From an uncultured Clostridia bacterium (GTDB lineage Bacteria; Bacillota; Clostridia; Oscillospirales; QAKW01): a DNA stretch of 62,958 nt. The stretch is taken from the NCBI GenBank assembly GCA_944385895.1, contig CALWYZ010000015.1, forward strand, positions 1 to 62,958. Reading direction: 5' to 3'. The notes beneath the pieces are model-generated. The model worked only from the letters and a program-made list of their open reading frames with translations, did not search any database and was not told where the DNA came from. Shown here one piece after another: positions 1-8,619 of the stretch. A program made the translations under genes and the position numbers. Each line of letters opens with the position of its first letter. Within the stretch, counting starts at the first letter, position 1.

Positions 1-181
1 AAAATACGGCTGCGCTTTGCCGACTGCCGCTCCTCTCTCCCGCAAAATCTATAGTTTTGCGGGAGTATTGAAAAATGCCAGGGGAGCTGTTTATCTTAAT
101 CAGGCACGTCTCTTCGTGCAAGTCTTATGGCTTGCCGCATTTTTTATGCAAAAATACGGCTGCGCTTTGCCGACTGCCGCT
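1..181. repeat. 31-bp direct repeat, two copies 150 bp apart
   Basis: Bases 1-31 recur exactly at 151-181. After both copies a related segment ending in GCAAAAT follows, so the repeated unit may be about 150 bp long and continue to the left of the window. The first copy is followed by a perfect 11-bp stem (37-47 with 55-65, 7-nt loop). No convincing gene overlaps it. The remainder of 182-345 shows nothing recognisable. Confidence 0.7.
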
Positions 182-348
182 TATGTCTTTTGCAAAATTA
201 TCAGAAAATGCAAACTCAGTTTTTTAAAAAAGTCAGATCTTGCTTGCATCTATATATTCATGAAAGCTGCTCACCTAAAACTGCCGTTTTGAGGCAAAAA
301 ACTTAGCAGCATAAAGTATAAGCAGATGTGCTCAGCTTAGTTTTATAA

Positions 349-376
349 TAAAAAAAGCCCCCGTATTTACGGGGGC
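349..376 (-). terminator. Rho-independent terminator of the small membrane protein gene
   Basis: A GCCCCC/GGGGGC stem with an 8-nt loop is followed on the minus strand by seven T. It lies about 30 bp downstream of the stop codon at 408. Confidence 0.85.
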
Positions 377-407
377 GTAATTTTCCTTATTTAATTTAGC
401 ATTGATG

Positions 408-659
408 TTATCCGCATGAACGGCAGTTATTGCATATACGCAGAATAAGGAAAACAATAAAGAGAACTGCTAAAAGCGCCGCAGCAGCTATGATAGCCGG
501 CAAGGCGGACGTTATCGCCGAAGACAAAGCCGCGCCGATTATAAGACCTATCACCAGAGCAAGTAAAACTCCAATGACTGACAAAACTATCGTATAGCAG
601 CGGTTAACACAGCTGCAGTTTTTCTCGGGCTTAATGTTACAGTAACAACAATTATTCAT
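408..659 (-). CDS. Small Cys-flanked two-helix membrane protein
   Basis: An 83-residue protein of unknown function. The ATG at 659 is chosen over an upstream in-frame ATG (707) because a GGAAGTG Shine-Dalgarno-like site sits 6-8 nt before it. The N-terminus carries a Cys cluster (CCYC, then CSC and a further Cys within about 20 residues). Two strongly hydrophobic Ala/Leu/Ile/Val segments follow, and the C-terminus ends with a second cluster (CNNCRSCG). The pattern suggests a small integral membrane protein whose two tails could bind metal or form disulfides. It is monocistronic, with its own terminator. Similar small Cys-tailed membrane proteins occur in Clostridia without an assigned role; no function is claimed. 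Confidence 0.7.
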   Translation of the reverse strand: MNNCCYCNIKPEKNCSCVNRCYTIVLSVIGVLLALVIGLIIGAALSSAITSALPAIIAAAALLAVLFIVFLILRICNNCRSCG

Positions 660-741
660 TTTTTTCACTTCCACATAATATACTGATGCATGATACGCAC
701 CACGCACCGTACTTTATACTATGTGAACATTAATTATGTTG

Positions 742-2001
742 TTACAGACTAACTTTAGGAGCATTTTCCAGCAAATATTTTTCAGCCTCTGTACACCATT
801 TGCCGCCGTTGTTGTCAACGATTTCAGCCAGTTGCTTATAGAGCGGATCTTTTTTGCCGTATTCTGACAGCTTTGCAATCTCGATACATGGTATATCCAG
901 TTCATTATAGCACATTTTCTTAGCACCTGACGGGGTTTTCATCGCAAAAATACTATCGGGAACACAATCCATACCCATTATATGTGAAACCATACCGGAC
1001 GGATCGATCGTGCCATTTTCTATAAGGTGAATCACATCTAATGTATCCTCCGGAATAGAACCGGCAGTCCCAATAAGATGAATACCGTCGTAATGCACAC
1101 GGTAAAGATTTAAAGACCCTTGAAGCTCATGTACAGGCGGTCCCGCAAAAAAGTTAAGGCAGCCGTCTTCACCCAGTATTGCTTCTGCCTGAGTGACAAG
1201 CGCCGGTACCGGCACCATGACAAATACGTCGTCAAAGCCGCCTTCCGATATATCTTTCATATAAGACACAACGTCGTCTATTTTAGATGTGTTTACATAT
1301 CTCAAATCTACACCTTTTGCGGCGGCGCCTTGAACAGTATACATTTTTGCTGCATAATCAAGTCTGCTCTGGTCAAGATCGGTCACTACAACCTGTTTAC
1401 AGCCTGCGTAGTTTACCGCAAGCTCAACTGCCGCAAGCCCCATAGGTCCTGCTCCGCCGAGTATTGCAAGCCTGCCGCCGCGCTTTGCGCCGTCAGTGCG
1501 GGTATATGTGGAATAATCAGTGTGATACATGCCCTTAAAAGCCCTTAGCACACATCCTATAGCCTCAACGAGTGAGCCTTTATAAAATGCATCTCCATTA
1601 TAACTGATAAGACATCCGCGCTCCAGCACGATCTCCGGAACTACGGCATAAATACTGTTTCCGCCTATAAATCTGTATGAATAACCCGGATCATGTCCGT
1701 TATCAAGTTTCAAAGCAGGTTGTATTACTATATTCTGTCCCGCTTTCCATTTATCCGCAACGTCAGAGCCTGCCTTTACTACTGTTCCGCACATCTCATG
1801 CCCTATTATAACCGGATTTTCAGCAATATCCTCCGGTACACGCTTATGTGCAGTTCCCTGTATTACCGCTTTGTACGTAGATGCGCACAGAGAATCAGAT
1901 ACCACCTTTATTAGCACCTCTTTAGGTCCTGTCTCAGGCAGTTCAAATTTTTCAATACGCAAATCATTTGCCCCGTAGAGGCGCACCGCCTTTGTCCGCA
2001 T
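742..2001 (-). CDS. Zinc-type medium-chain dehydrogenase, SorE/YggP-like
   Basis: A 419-residue MDR-family dehydrogenase, probably acting on a sugar phosphate or polyol. An N-terminal GroES-like domain has a candidate catalytic zinc Cys (LCAST, near residue 39) and the GHE motif (GHEMCG, near residue 67). A Rossmann fold begins with GGAGPMG near residue 180. The four-Cys structural zinc loop of ordinary alcohol dehydrogenases is absent and the chain is longer than a typical 340-350-residue ADH. Both traits fit the L-sorbose-1-phosphate reductase (SorE)/YggP branch. It is transcribed divergently from a DeoR-family repressor, the kind of regulator that senses phosphorylated sugars, which supports a sugar-phosphate substrate. 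The exact substrate cannot be read from sequence. Confidence 0.8.
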   Translation of the reverse strand: MRTKAVRLYGANDLRIEKFELPETGPKEVLIKVVSDSLCASTYKAVIQGTAHKRVPEDIAENPVIIGHEMCGTVVKAGSDVADKWKAGQNIVIQPALKLDNGHDPGYSYRFIGGNSIYAVVPEIVLERGCLISYNGDAFYKGSLVEAIGCVLRAFKGMYHTDYSTYTRTDGAKRGGRLAILGGAGPMGLAAVELAVNYAGCKQVVVTDLDQSRLDYAAKMYTVQGAAAKGVDLRYVNTSKIDDVVSYMKDISEGGFDDVFVMVPVPALVTQAEAILGEDGCLNFFAGPPVHELQGSLNLYRVHYDGIHLIGTAGSIPEDTLDVIHLIENGTIDPSGMVSHIMGMDCVPDSIFAMKTPSGAKKMCYNELDIPCIEIAKLSEYGKKDPLYKQLAEIVDNNGGKWCTEAEKYLLENAPKVSL

Positions 2002-2042
2002 TATGTCATCTCTCCCTTGCTTTTTTCATTTTATATGTTACA

Positions 2043-2071
2043 ATATTATCAAGTTATTCACATTTAGTCAA
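2043..2071 (-). promoter_or_regulatory. SigA-type promoter of the SorE-like gene
   Basis: On the minus strand TTGACT (2066-2071) and TAATAT (2043-2048) are separated by 17 bp. The rest of the 140-bp divergent spacer holds GATAATCAT and GGTAATCAT near 2117-2142, possible half-sites for the DeoR protein; this is inference. Confidence 0.6.
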
Positions 2072-2141
2072 CAGATGACGGATAAATAGATGATTTTACA
2101 TGTTTTTTGTCAACGATAATCATTTTTGATCAGAGGTAATC

Positions 2142-2837
2142 ATGTTAATAGCAGAAAGACGTCAAAAAATACTTGAATATATTGAAAAAAACGGCAAGGC
2201 TACGGTTTCTCAACTGTCAGGATATATATACGCCAGTGAGCCTACAGTACGCCGCGATCTTACCGCAATGGAAAAAGAAGGGGTAATAAAAAAAGTATAC
2301 GGCGGAGCACTGCCTATAGCTGCAGCCGACCGTGAGATACCTATGGGAATTCGTCAAAGGGATGCGCTAAAGGCAAAGGATATCATGGCGCAAAAAGCTT
2401 GCAAATACATAAACGACGGAGACGTTGTGATACTGGACGGATCTTCCAGCGCTATGGCGATGGTTAAATATTTAACACAATTTAAAGAACTGATAGTTAT
2501 TACAAGCGGAGCTAAAACTGCAGTAGCTCTTGCAGAAGCCGGAATACGCACATTCTGTACAGGCGGTATGATGATAACAAATTCATTTTCTTATGTAGGA
2601 CAACAAGCTCAGGACTTTATTGCGGGAATAAATGCAGATGTACTGTTTTTTTCATGCCACGGAATGAGTGAAGACGGGAATGCGACAGACCTATCGATGG
2701 AGGAAGTGAATTTACGGAAAATTATGATGAGACATGCCAAACGCAAAATTTTACTTTGCGATAAAAGCAAATACGGAAAAGTATATTTTTATAATTTATG
2801 TACAAAAAAAGACGTTGAAGATATTATCACTGAATAA
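2142..2837 (+). CDS. DeoR/GlpR-family transcriptional repressor
   Basis: A 231-residue regulator. Residues 1-56 form the DeoR winged helix-turn-helix (ERRQKILEYI, then the recognition segment EPTVRRDL and a KVYGGA exit), and the rest is the DeoRC sugar-phosphate sensor domain with a DGSSSAM phosphate loop and a C-terminal LCDKSKYGK motif. The length is slightly short of the usual 250. An AGAGGTAA Shine-Dalgarno site precedes the ATG. It is divergent from the SorE-like dehydrogenase and probably represses it until a phosphorylated sugar binds. It ends 15 bp before the stop of the convergent FAD oxidoreductase remnant. Confidence 0.88.
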   Translation: MLIAERRQKILEYIEKNGKATVSQLSGYIYASEPTVRRDLTAMEKEGVIKKVYGGALPIAAADREIPMGIRQRDALKAKDIMAQKACKYINDGDVVILDGSSSAMAMVKYLTQFKELIVITSGAKTAVALAEAGIRTFCTGGMMITNSFSYVGQQAQDFIAGINADVLFFSCHGMSEDGNATDLSMEEVNLRKIMMRHAKRKILLCDKSKYGKVYFYNLCTKKDVEDIITE

Positions 2838-2852
2838 TCTGTTTTTAGGCAT

Positions 2853-3240
2853 TTATTCAAGATACCCTCCGCTTTCAGTTATTTTTTGCTGTATACATTT
2901 TATATCCACCTGACTCACATCATTTATATCACTACATGCTGCCAGTGCTGCGGTAATACCGGCAGCCTGACCCATTGCAAAGCAGGGAGGCATCACGCGT
3001 ATCGCTGCAAAGGCATATTTATCTGCCGATACACTTTTACCTGCTGCCAATAAATTTTTAATGTTTTTTGAAATCAAGCATGAAAGAGGAATATAATAAT
3101 TTTTCTCATTGTCATACGGAACATAATTCACGCCTCGGTTCATATGAATATCAATAGAATTGGCACACACTGCAATACGCTGATCGTAATATCTGCTTTT
3201 GCTTATATCTTCTCCGGTACGGTTGAAGGAAAGAAAGGCT
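2853..3240 (-). pseudogene. C-terminal remnant of an FAD-dependent oxidoreductase
   Basis: The minus strand encodes only the last ~125 residues of a GG-type FAD-dependent oxidoreductase. The remnant aligns by eye with the C-terminus of the intact paralog at 61501-62760: both have IPLSCL/IPYGCL, then KNLLAAGKSVSA or KNLICAGRCISA, then IRVMPPCFAMGQAAG or LRIMPTCCSMGEAAG. Open codons before the first possible start add SFNRTGEDISKSRYYDQRIA and IDIH, typical of this family, so the similarity reaches about 3240. The N-terminal FAD-binding Rossmann fold and most of the protein are missing, with no start codon or Shine-Dalgarno site. It is a decayed gene, not a short functional protein. Confidence 0.8.
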
Positions 3241-3703
3241 ATGCAGTTGTGGCGATGACAACATATCTTGACGGAAGTCAGGATCCTACCTTTATCATCA
3301 ATCTGGGGCCAGGTGATTATACTGTGAATTTTTTTGCAGAATAAGCTAAAGCGCCATACAAGAGTTATAAAACGACTGCCGAAGCCTTAGCTTATGGAAA
3401 ATCTATTTTGTCGGAGCATTGAATGGCAAAACAGTAAAAGACCGCCTTTGCTGCCAAAACCGAATAAAAGGACACGACGATGTCGTGTCCTTTTTAAATT
3501 CAATAGTATAGACAATGCAACTCACAGGTCTGTATCCAAAGCCTGGTCTCAACCGCTGCGCTGAGTTGCGATTTGAGAATAAAGAGCAAGTCAGAAAGTA
3601 AATAACGCATTTTTTTACGTGAACCTAATTAAATAGTATGAGCTTTTTACTCATCGGCTAAACTATTTGCAACCTCTTCCTTTGCAGGTGGTATTGATTA
3701 TAT
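3241..3703. other. Gene-remnant and non-coding stretch
   Basis: Immediately after the FAD oxidoreductase remnant the plus strand has about 32 open codons ending in GPGDYTVNFFAE and a stop at 3344, which may be the tail of another lost gene. From 3345 to 3703 no gene is visible apart from a terminator-like hairpin at 3467-3495. Confidence 0.4.
3467..3495. terminator. Bidirectional terminator hairpin
   Basis: A perfect GGACACGAC/GTCGTGTCC hairpin with a 3-nt loop is flanked by AAAA on the left and TTTTT on the right, so it could stop transcription in either direction. No intact gene now ends here, which suits an area of gene loss. Confidence 0.7.
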
Positions 3704-3739
3704 AAAAAAGCGTCGGAGCAAATCATCTCTGCTCCGACG
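3704..3739 (-). terminator. Terminator of tRNA-Lys
   Basis: CGTCGGAGC and GCTCCGACG form a 9-bp stem directly after the encoded CCA end on the minus strand, followed by CTTTTTTA. Confidence 0.85.
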
Positions 3740-3815
3740 TGGTGACCCATCGGAGAATCGAACTCCGGACACCATGATTAAAAGTCATGTGCTCTGCCAG
3801 CTGAGCTAATGGGTC
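3740..3815 (-). tRNA. tRNA-Lys, anticodon TTT
   Basis: A 76-nt cloverleaf on the minus strand. The acceptor stem pairs GACCCAT with ATGGGTC, followed by discriminator A and an encoded CCA. The D arm contains AGCTCAGCTGGCAGAGC, the anticodon loop is CTTTTAA with anticodon TTT, and the T arm has GTTCGATTC. It is a single tRNA gene with its own promoter and terminator. It decodes AAA/AAG. Confidence 0.97.
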
Positions 3816-3867
3816 ATTTGATTCTTATAAAGCAACACAAATCAGGCAACCCCTGATAAGCTAATAT

Positions 3868-3896
3868 ATTTTATCAGTACAGCCATTGTTTGTCAA
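3868..3896 (-). promoter_or_regulatory. SigA promoter of tRNA-Lys
   Basis: TTGACA (3891-3896) and TAAAAT (3868-3873) on the minus strand with a 17-bp spacer, about 50 bp upstream of the mature tRNA 5' end. Confidence 0.75.
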
Positions 3897-4054
3897 CTGT
3901 TTTTTTAAGAAAATTAAATTTAAGGCAGGATTTTTATAAAGTTTGTCGTATATAGTATATAGAGAACTGCCGAAAATATCAAAAAAAGTATTTTTGTAAA
4001 GAAATGCATATAAACTTTGCCGTATTTGGCATTATGAATAAAAAAGGAGCGTCT

Positions 4055-5059
4055 ATGAATTATCGCGAAATATTTGAAGAGCGCGAACGTCATACTCTTT
4101 CACAGTACGCATTTTTTTCTGCTGACAGCCGCGGGCGAAAGGTAAGCGAGCGCGAATCGGACACACGCACATGTTTTTGCAGAGACCGCGACCGTATCAT
4201 ACACTGTAAAGCGTTCAGACGGCTCAAGCATAAGACTCAGGTGTTTTTAAGCCCGACAGGCGATCATTATCGCACAAGGCTCACGCATACACTGGAAGTA
4301 TCACAGATATCCCGCACTATTGCAAGATGTCTTTTCCTGAACGAGGATCTTACCGAGGCAATAGCACTTGGACATGATCTGGGTCATACTCCGTTTGGGC
4401 ACGCAGGTGAACGTGTACTCAATGATATATGTCCTTTCCCTTTTTTACACAACCAGCAGAGCGTAAGAGTATGCACACTTCTTGAAAAGGATGGGCGAGG
4501 ACTTAATCTTACACCTGAGGTGCTGGACGGCATACTTTGCCATACCGGTGAAAAAATCGCGGATACGCTTGAAGGACAGATAGTCAGGATTGCAGATAAA
4601 ATCGCTTATATAAACCATGATATAGACGACGCGATACGAGCCGGTCTTATCACCGAGGCAGACCTGCCTGAAAAGGCTGTAGCCATACTCGGAAACGGGC
4701 ACAGCGCAAGAATAAATACGATGGTTAACGCAACTATCAGCGCAAGTACGGACAAGCCGGTTATCACAATGGAAAAACAGGTAAAACAGGGTTTTGATGT
4801 TCTGCATGAGTTTTTGTTTTCATACATATACCTGGGTTCAAAAGCCAAGACAGAAGAAGGAAAGGCTCAGGGTATTATAGAATCCATATATAATTATTAT
4901 GTAAAAAGTCCTCAACAACTGCCCGATGAATATAAGGCTATTGCCCGCGCAGAAGACGTGCCCAGGGCAGTATGTGACTATGTTTCGAATATGACCGACC
5001 GGTTTGCCGTCGATCTCTTCACACAGCTGTTTATTCCCAAGAGCTGGGATATAAAATAA
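4055..5059 (+). CDS. dgt: dNTP triphosphohydrolase (dGTPase-like), HD superfamily
   Basis: A 334-residue deoxyguanosinetriphosphate triphosphohydrolase-like protein that hydrolyses dNTPs to nucleosides and triphosphate. The ATG at 4055 is chosen because an AGGAG box lies 5 nt upstream; an in-frame ATG at 4004 has none. The N-terminus carries RDRDRIIHCKAFRRLKHKTQV and TRLTHTLEV (His of the HD site), followed by GHDLGHTPFGHAGE with the metal-binding HD pair, and a later ADKIAYINHDIDDA segment. The length suits the short Firmicutes group. It leads the dnaG-rpoD operon (28 nt to the next ATG), an arrangement common in Clostridia that links nucleotide pools to replication initiation. Confidence 0.92.
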   Translation: MNYREIFEERERHTLSQYAFFSADSRGRKVSERESDTRTCFCRDRDRIIHCKAFRRLKHKTQVFLSPTGDHYRTRLTHTLEVSQISRTIARCLFLNEDLTEAIALGHDLGHTPFGHAGERVLNDICPFPFLHNQQSVRVCTLLEKDGRGLNLTPEVLDGILCHTGEKIADTLEGQIVRIADKIAYINHDIDDAIRAGLITEADLPEKAVAILGNGHSARINTMVNATISASTDKPVITMEKQVKQGFDVLHEFLFSYIYLGSKAKTEEGKAQGIIESIYNYYVKSPQQLPDEYKAIARAEDVPRAVCDYVSNMTDRFAVDLFTQLFIPKSWDIK

Positions 5060-5087
5060 ATGTGCCGCATGAAAGGAGGTGCAGCCT

Positions 5088-6842
5088 ATGGCGATAGACA
5101 GCGCTTTTATAAGCGATTTGAAATTCAGATGCCCGATTGAGGAGGTTATCGGCGGATATGTAAACCTTAAACGAGCAGGAAGCAGATATGTCGCATGCTG
5201 TCCGTTCCACAACGAAAAGACACCGTCCTTTACGGTTTTTACTGATACTTCATCATATTATTGCTTCGGCTGCGGTGCCGGCGGCGACGTTATTACCTTT
5301 ATAATGAACAGGGAAAGCCTTGACTATATAGACGCAGTACGGCTGCTTGCAGATCGTGCCGGACTGACGATGCCTGAGGATCGCTCCATTCCGGAAAGCA
5401 ATAAACGTCAGCGCGAGCGTATGCTTGAAATGCACAATATCTCAGCCAGACACTTTTATAAAAATCTTGCTGCGGGAAATAATGAAGCTGTACGGTATCT
5501 TGAAAAGCGCGGGCTTACGATGCAGTCGGTAAAAAGATACGGTTTGGGTTTTGCAAAAGACAGCTATGACGATTTGAAAAACCTGCTTATTGCACGGGGC
5601 TACTCACTGCAGGAAATGACAGCCGCCGGGCTTATCGTCAATAAAAACGGAAGCTATTACGATAAGTTTCGCAACAGGCTGATGTTTCCCGTTATCGACC
5701 TGAGAGGAAACGTGGTGGCATTTTCCGGACGTACTCTTGCTGCCGACGGAATACCGAAATATATAAACTCTCCCGATACGGAAATTTATCATAAAGGAAA
5801 TATCCTGTTTGGTCTGAATCTTGCCAAGGATAAAAACAACGGCACCCTTATATTGTGTGAGGGCAATATTGATGTTGTAATGCTTGCACAGGCGGGGTTT
5901 AAAAACTCAGTTGCTCCACTTGGCACTGCATTTACGGTAGATCAGGCACGCAGAATAGCTCAGTATGCCAAGACTGTGATTATTGCTTTTGACAGCGACA
6001 GCGCGGGTCAGAAGGCAACAAGCAAGGCCATTGACTACCTCAAAAACCAGGGCGTATCGGTGCGTATACTGCAGATGCAGGGCGCAAAAGATCCTGACGA
6101 ATATATAAAAACCTATGGCAAAGACCGATTTGCAATGCTTATAAGCCAGTCAAAAACCCCAACCGAGTATCAAATTGACAAACTCCGCGAAAAATTCGAC
6201 CTCAACGACACTGCACAGAAAATGGAGTATATTTCCCAGAGTTCTCAGGTCATAGCCGCTCTGTCGTCTGAGATAGAGCGCGAAATATATGCCGCAGCAC
6301 TTGCAAAAGAGCTGGAAATATCAGTACAGACAGTAAAGGCAGATATTGAACGCAGGCGTAAAATAATGGTAAAATCCCAACACCGTAAAGTCATGTCGGC
6401 AGAGCAGCAGCAGGTTGTCGGTGTGGGGGACAGCATAAACAGGCAAAGACGCGATAACCTGCTTGCATCAAGAGCAGAGGAAACTCTGATTGCCATTTTG
6501 TGCCGAAATCCCGATTTATTAAACGAAATAACAGAAAATATATCGGATACGGATTTTGTAACGGACTTTAACCGTCAAGTTTTTCGGTTTGTAACAGACA
6601 GCTTTAAAAACGACAGCTCTGTACAAAACCTTTCTTTCAACAGCGTGTTTGACAGCGCACAGACCTCAAAGATCACATTTTTACTTAACACCGCGATCCT
6701 GTCAGATGATATTCGCATGCAGGCTCAGGATTGCATACGTACAATAAAATCACAGAAAACCAAAAAAATCGACGCGGCACAGCTTGACGCTGAGCAGTTG
6801 ATGTCGCTTATAAAAAAAGGAGATAAAAAGGATGAATATTGA
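5088..6842 (+). CDS. dnaG: DNA primase
   Basis: A 584-residue bacterial primase that makes RNA primers at the replication fork with DnaB helicase. The ATG at 5088 follows AAGGAGGT by 7 nt; an in-frame GTG at 5079 lies inside that Shine-Dalgarno site and is rejected. The N-terminal zinc finger is CHC2 (CCPFH, then CFGCG, residues about 38-62). The catalytic core starts near residue 120 and the TOPRIM domain has EGNIDV with the key Glu near 258, then [17 protein letters not shown] replaces the more common EGYMDV or EGYFDV, retaining the acidic residues. The C-terminal third is the helicase-binding domain. It overlaps rpoD by 11 bp, so translation is probably coupled. Confidence 0.96.
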   Translation: MAIDSAFISDLKFRCPIEEVIGGYVNLKRAGSRYVACCPFHNEKTPSFTVFTDTSSYYCFGCGAGGDVITFIMNRESLDYIDAVRLLADRAGLTMPEDRSIPESNKRQRERMLEMHNISARHFYKNLAAGNNEAVRYLEKRGLTMQSVKRYGLGFAKDSYDDLKNLLIARGYSLQEMTAAGLIVNKNGSYYDKFRNRLMFPVIDLRGNVVAFSGRTLAADGIPKYINSPDTEIYHKGNILFGLNLAKDKNNGTLILCEGNIDVVMLAQAGFKNSVAPLGTAFTVDQARRIAQYAKTVIIAFDSDSAGQKATSKAIDYLKNQGVSVRILQMQGAKDPDEYIKTYGKDRFAMLISQSKTPTEYQIDKLREKFDLNDTAQKMEYISQSSQVIAALSSEIEREIYAAALAKELEISVQTVKADIERRRKIMVKSQHRKVMSAEQQQVVGVGDSINRQRRDNLLASRAEETLIAILCRNPDLLNEITENISDTDFVTDFNRQVFRFVTDSFKNDSSVQNLSFNSVFDSAQTSKITFLLNTAILSDDIRMQAQDCIRTIKSQKTKKIDAAQLDAEQLMSLIKKGDKKDEY

Positions 6843-7911
6843 GAAAAAGCAGTTTTACAAGGACCTTGTCGAGTTGGGGAAAGCCAAGGGCTCACTGACA
6901 AACCGAGAAATCATGGACGCCATTGACGAGGTGGCGCTTGATGCCGAGCATATGGAAAAGCTATATGATATGCTTGAGGAACAGGGTATAGAAATAAACG
7001 AAGATGTAATGGATGATATAGAAAATCTGGATTTGACATCCGTCTCAAGCGAAAGCTATACATCTGACGACGGCTCGGAAATGATGATAGTCGATGACCC
7101 GGTCAAAGTATATTTAAAAGAAATAGGTAAGGTCCCGCTTTTGTCTGCCGATGAGGAAATACAGCTTGCAAAAAAGATGAAGGACGGCAGCCAGTATGCC
7201 AAGGACAGATTGGCAGAGGCAAACCTGAGACTTGTCGTTTCCATTGCAAAGAGATATGTGGGCAGGGGCATGCATTTTCTCGATCTTATACAAGAAGGTA
7301 ACCTGGGTCTTATAAAGGCCGTTGAAAAATTTGACTACGAAAAAGGCTATAAATTTTCCACCTATGCGACATGGTGGATACGCCAGGCAATAACCCGCGC
7401 TATCGCCGACCAGGCAAGAACCATACGTATACCCGTACACATGGTGGAAACCATAAACAGAGTAATGCGCGTATCCCGACAGCTTGTCCAGGAGCTGGGC
7501 AGAGAGCCCACAAGTGCTGAAATAGCAAAAGAACTGGGACAGCCCGAGGAAAAAATCCGTGAAATACTTAAGATAGCTCTTGATCCTGTTTCTCTTGAAA
7601 CCCCGATAGGCGAAGAAGATTCTCACCTTGGTGACTTTATCCCTGACGACGATATCCCCGCTCCTGTTGAAGCAACATCTCATATAATGCTTAAGGAACA
7701 GCTGTCAGAGGTCCTTGAGACTCTTACCCCCAGAGAGGCAATGGTTCTGCGTCTTCGCTTCGGACTTGTTGACGGCAGACAGCGTACCCTTGAAGAAGTA
7801 GGACGCGAATTTAAAGTTACCCGCGAACGTATACGTCAGATAGAATCAAAAGCACTCAGAAAACTGCGCCATCCCTCCCGCAGCAAACGGCTGAAAGACT
7901 TCCTTGAATAA
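6832..7911 (+). CDS. rpoD: RNA polymerase primary sigma factor
   Basis: A 359-residue housekeeping sigma factor (SigA). Region 1.1 is short, as in Firmicutes. Region 1.2 has [11 protein letters not shown]; region 2 runs [32 protein letters not shown] and [17 protein letters not shown] (promoter melting and -10 recognition); region 3 follows; region 4 ends with [19 protein letters not shown] (-35 helix-turn-helix). The ATG lies inside dnaG's last codons, preceded by AAAAAGGAGAT. This protein should read the TTGACA/TATAAT promoters found throughout the window. No clear terminator hairpin follows; the next gene starts 159 bp later. Confidence 0.97.
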   Translation: MNIEKKQFYKDLVELGKAKGSLTNREIMDAIDEVALDAEHMEKLYDMLEEQGIEINEDVMDDIENLDLTSVSSESYTSDDGSEMMIVDDPVKVYLKEIGKVPLLSADEEIQLAKKMKDGSQYAKDRLAEANLRLVVSIAKRYVGRGMHFLDLIQEGNLGLIKAVEKFDYEKGYKFSTYATWWIRQAITRAIADQARTIRIPVHMVETINRVMRVSRQLVQELGREPTSAEIAKELGQPEEKIREILKIALDPVSLETPIGEEDSHLGDFIPDDDIPAPVEATSHIMLKEQLSEVLETLTPREAMVLRLRFGLVDGRQRTLEEVGREFKVTRERIRQIESKALRKLRHPSRSKRLKDFLE

Positions 7912-8017
7912 TTTTCACATTTTGTTTGTGTGCAATTTAGCTAAAAATCCGCTTATCAGTTTTGTGTTTTTGTTGATTTGGCAGAAATTGAAAATTTAAG
8001 AAAATATTTTGGGGAAA

Positions 8018-8047
8018 TTGCAACATTTGGGCACGTTAATGTGTAAT
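8018..8047 (+). promoter_or_regulatory. Possible promoter of the ECF sigma operon
   Basis: TTGCAA (8018-8023) and TGTAAT (8042-8047) with an 18-bp spacer, 23 bp before the start codon. A typical ECF autoregulatory -35 (GAAC) with CGT -10 is not evident, although CGTTAA lies within the spacer. Confidence 0.4.
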
Positions 8048-8070
8048 ATAAGCGAAGATATGAGGGTATT

Positions 8071-8619
8071 ATGGAAACGGATATGCGGTTCAACAGCGCC
8101 GAATATCTGGTTGACAGGTTTTTAAACGATATAATAAGGCTTTGTCTTGTATACGTTAAAAACATGGATGACGCTCAGGATATAGCCCAGCAGGTTTTTG
8201 TTACATATCTGCATAAAAAGCCTACATTTGTCAGTGAGGAGCATGCTAAAAACTGGCTTTTCAAGGTGGCGGTCAACTTATCAAAAAACCACCTGCGGTC
8301 ACTGCGGCATGGCGAGATAAGTTTTGACGAGCTGGAGTGCGTTTTATCAACCGGTGATTCGGGCGGCAGCACCAGGACTGAAAGCGAAGAACAGGTTCTG
8401 GCCGCTGTCATGAAACTCAAACGAATATACAGAGAAATAATACATCTGTATTATTACTGTGATTATAATACTACCGAGATGTCAAAGATACTCGGTATAC
8501 CTGCCGCGAGCGTTAGATCAAGGCTTGCACGAGCAAGAACATTGCTTGAAAAACAGCTGAAAGGAGGAATTGCTGATGAAAACGGAATACAGAAACGCGA
8601 TGAACAAGATAAAGGCTGA
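8071..8619 (+). CDS. ECF-type RNA polymerase sigma factor
   Basis: A 182-residue sigma-70 family protein with only regions 2 and 4. Region 2 contains VKNMDDAQDIAQQVFVTYL and WLFKVAVNLSKNHLR; region 4 has REIIHLYYYCDYNTTEMSKI, then IPAASVRSRLARARTLL (helix-turn-helix). The start is an ATG preceded by a GAGGG box. It overlaps the next gene by 44 bp, typical of a sigma/anti-sigma pair. It probably responds to a cell-envelope signal received by the downstream membrane protein; the regulon cannot be told from this window. Confidence 0.9.
   Translation: METDMRFNSAEYLVDRFLNDIIRLCLVYVKNMDDAQDIAQQVFVTYLHKKPTFVSEEHAKNWLFKVAVNLSKNHLRSLRHGEISFDELECVLSTGDSGGSTRTESEEQVLAAVMKLKRIYREIIHLYYYCDYNTTEMSKILGIPAASVRSRLARARTLLEKQLKGGIADENGIQKRDEQDKG

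Noticed and set aside
17..292. Short plus-strand open frame at the window start
   Set aside because: It crosses both copies of the direct repeat and the hairpin, with no Shine-Dalgarno site and no recognisable protein.
8018..8040. ECF-type autoregulatory promoter
   Set aside because: GCAAC and CGTTAA are only about 9 bp apart, too close for an ECF -35/-10 pair; a SigA-like reading fits better.
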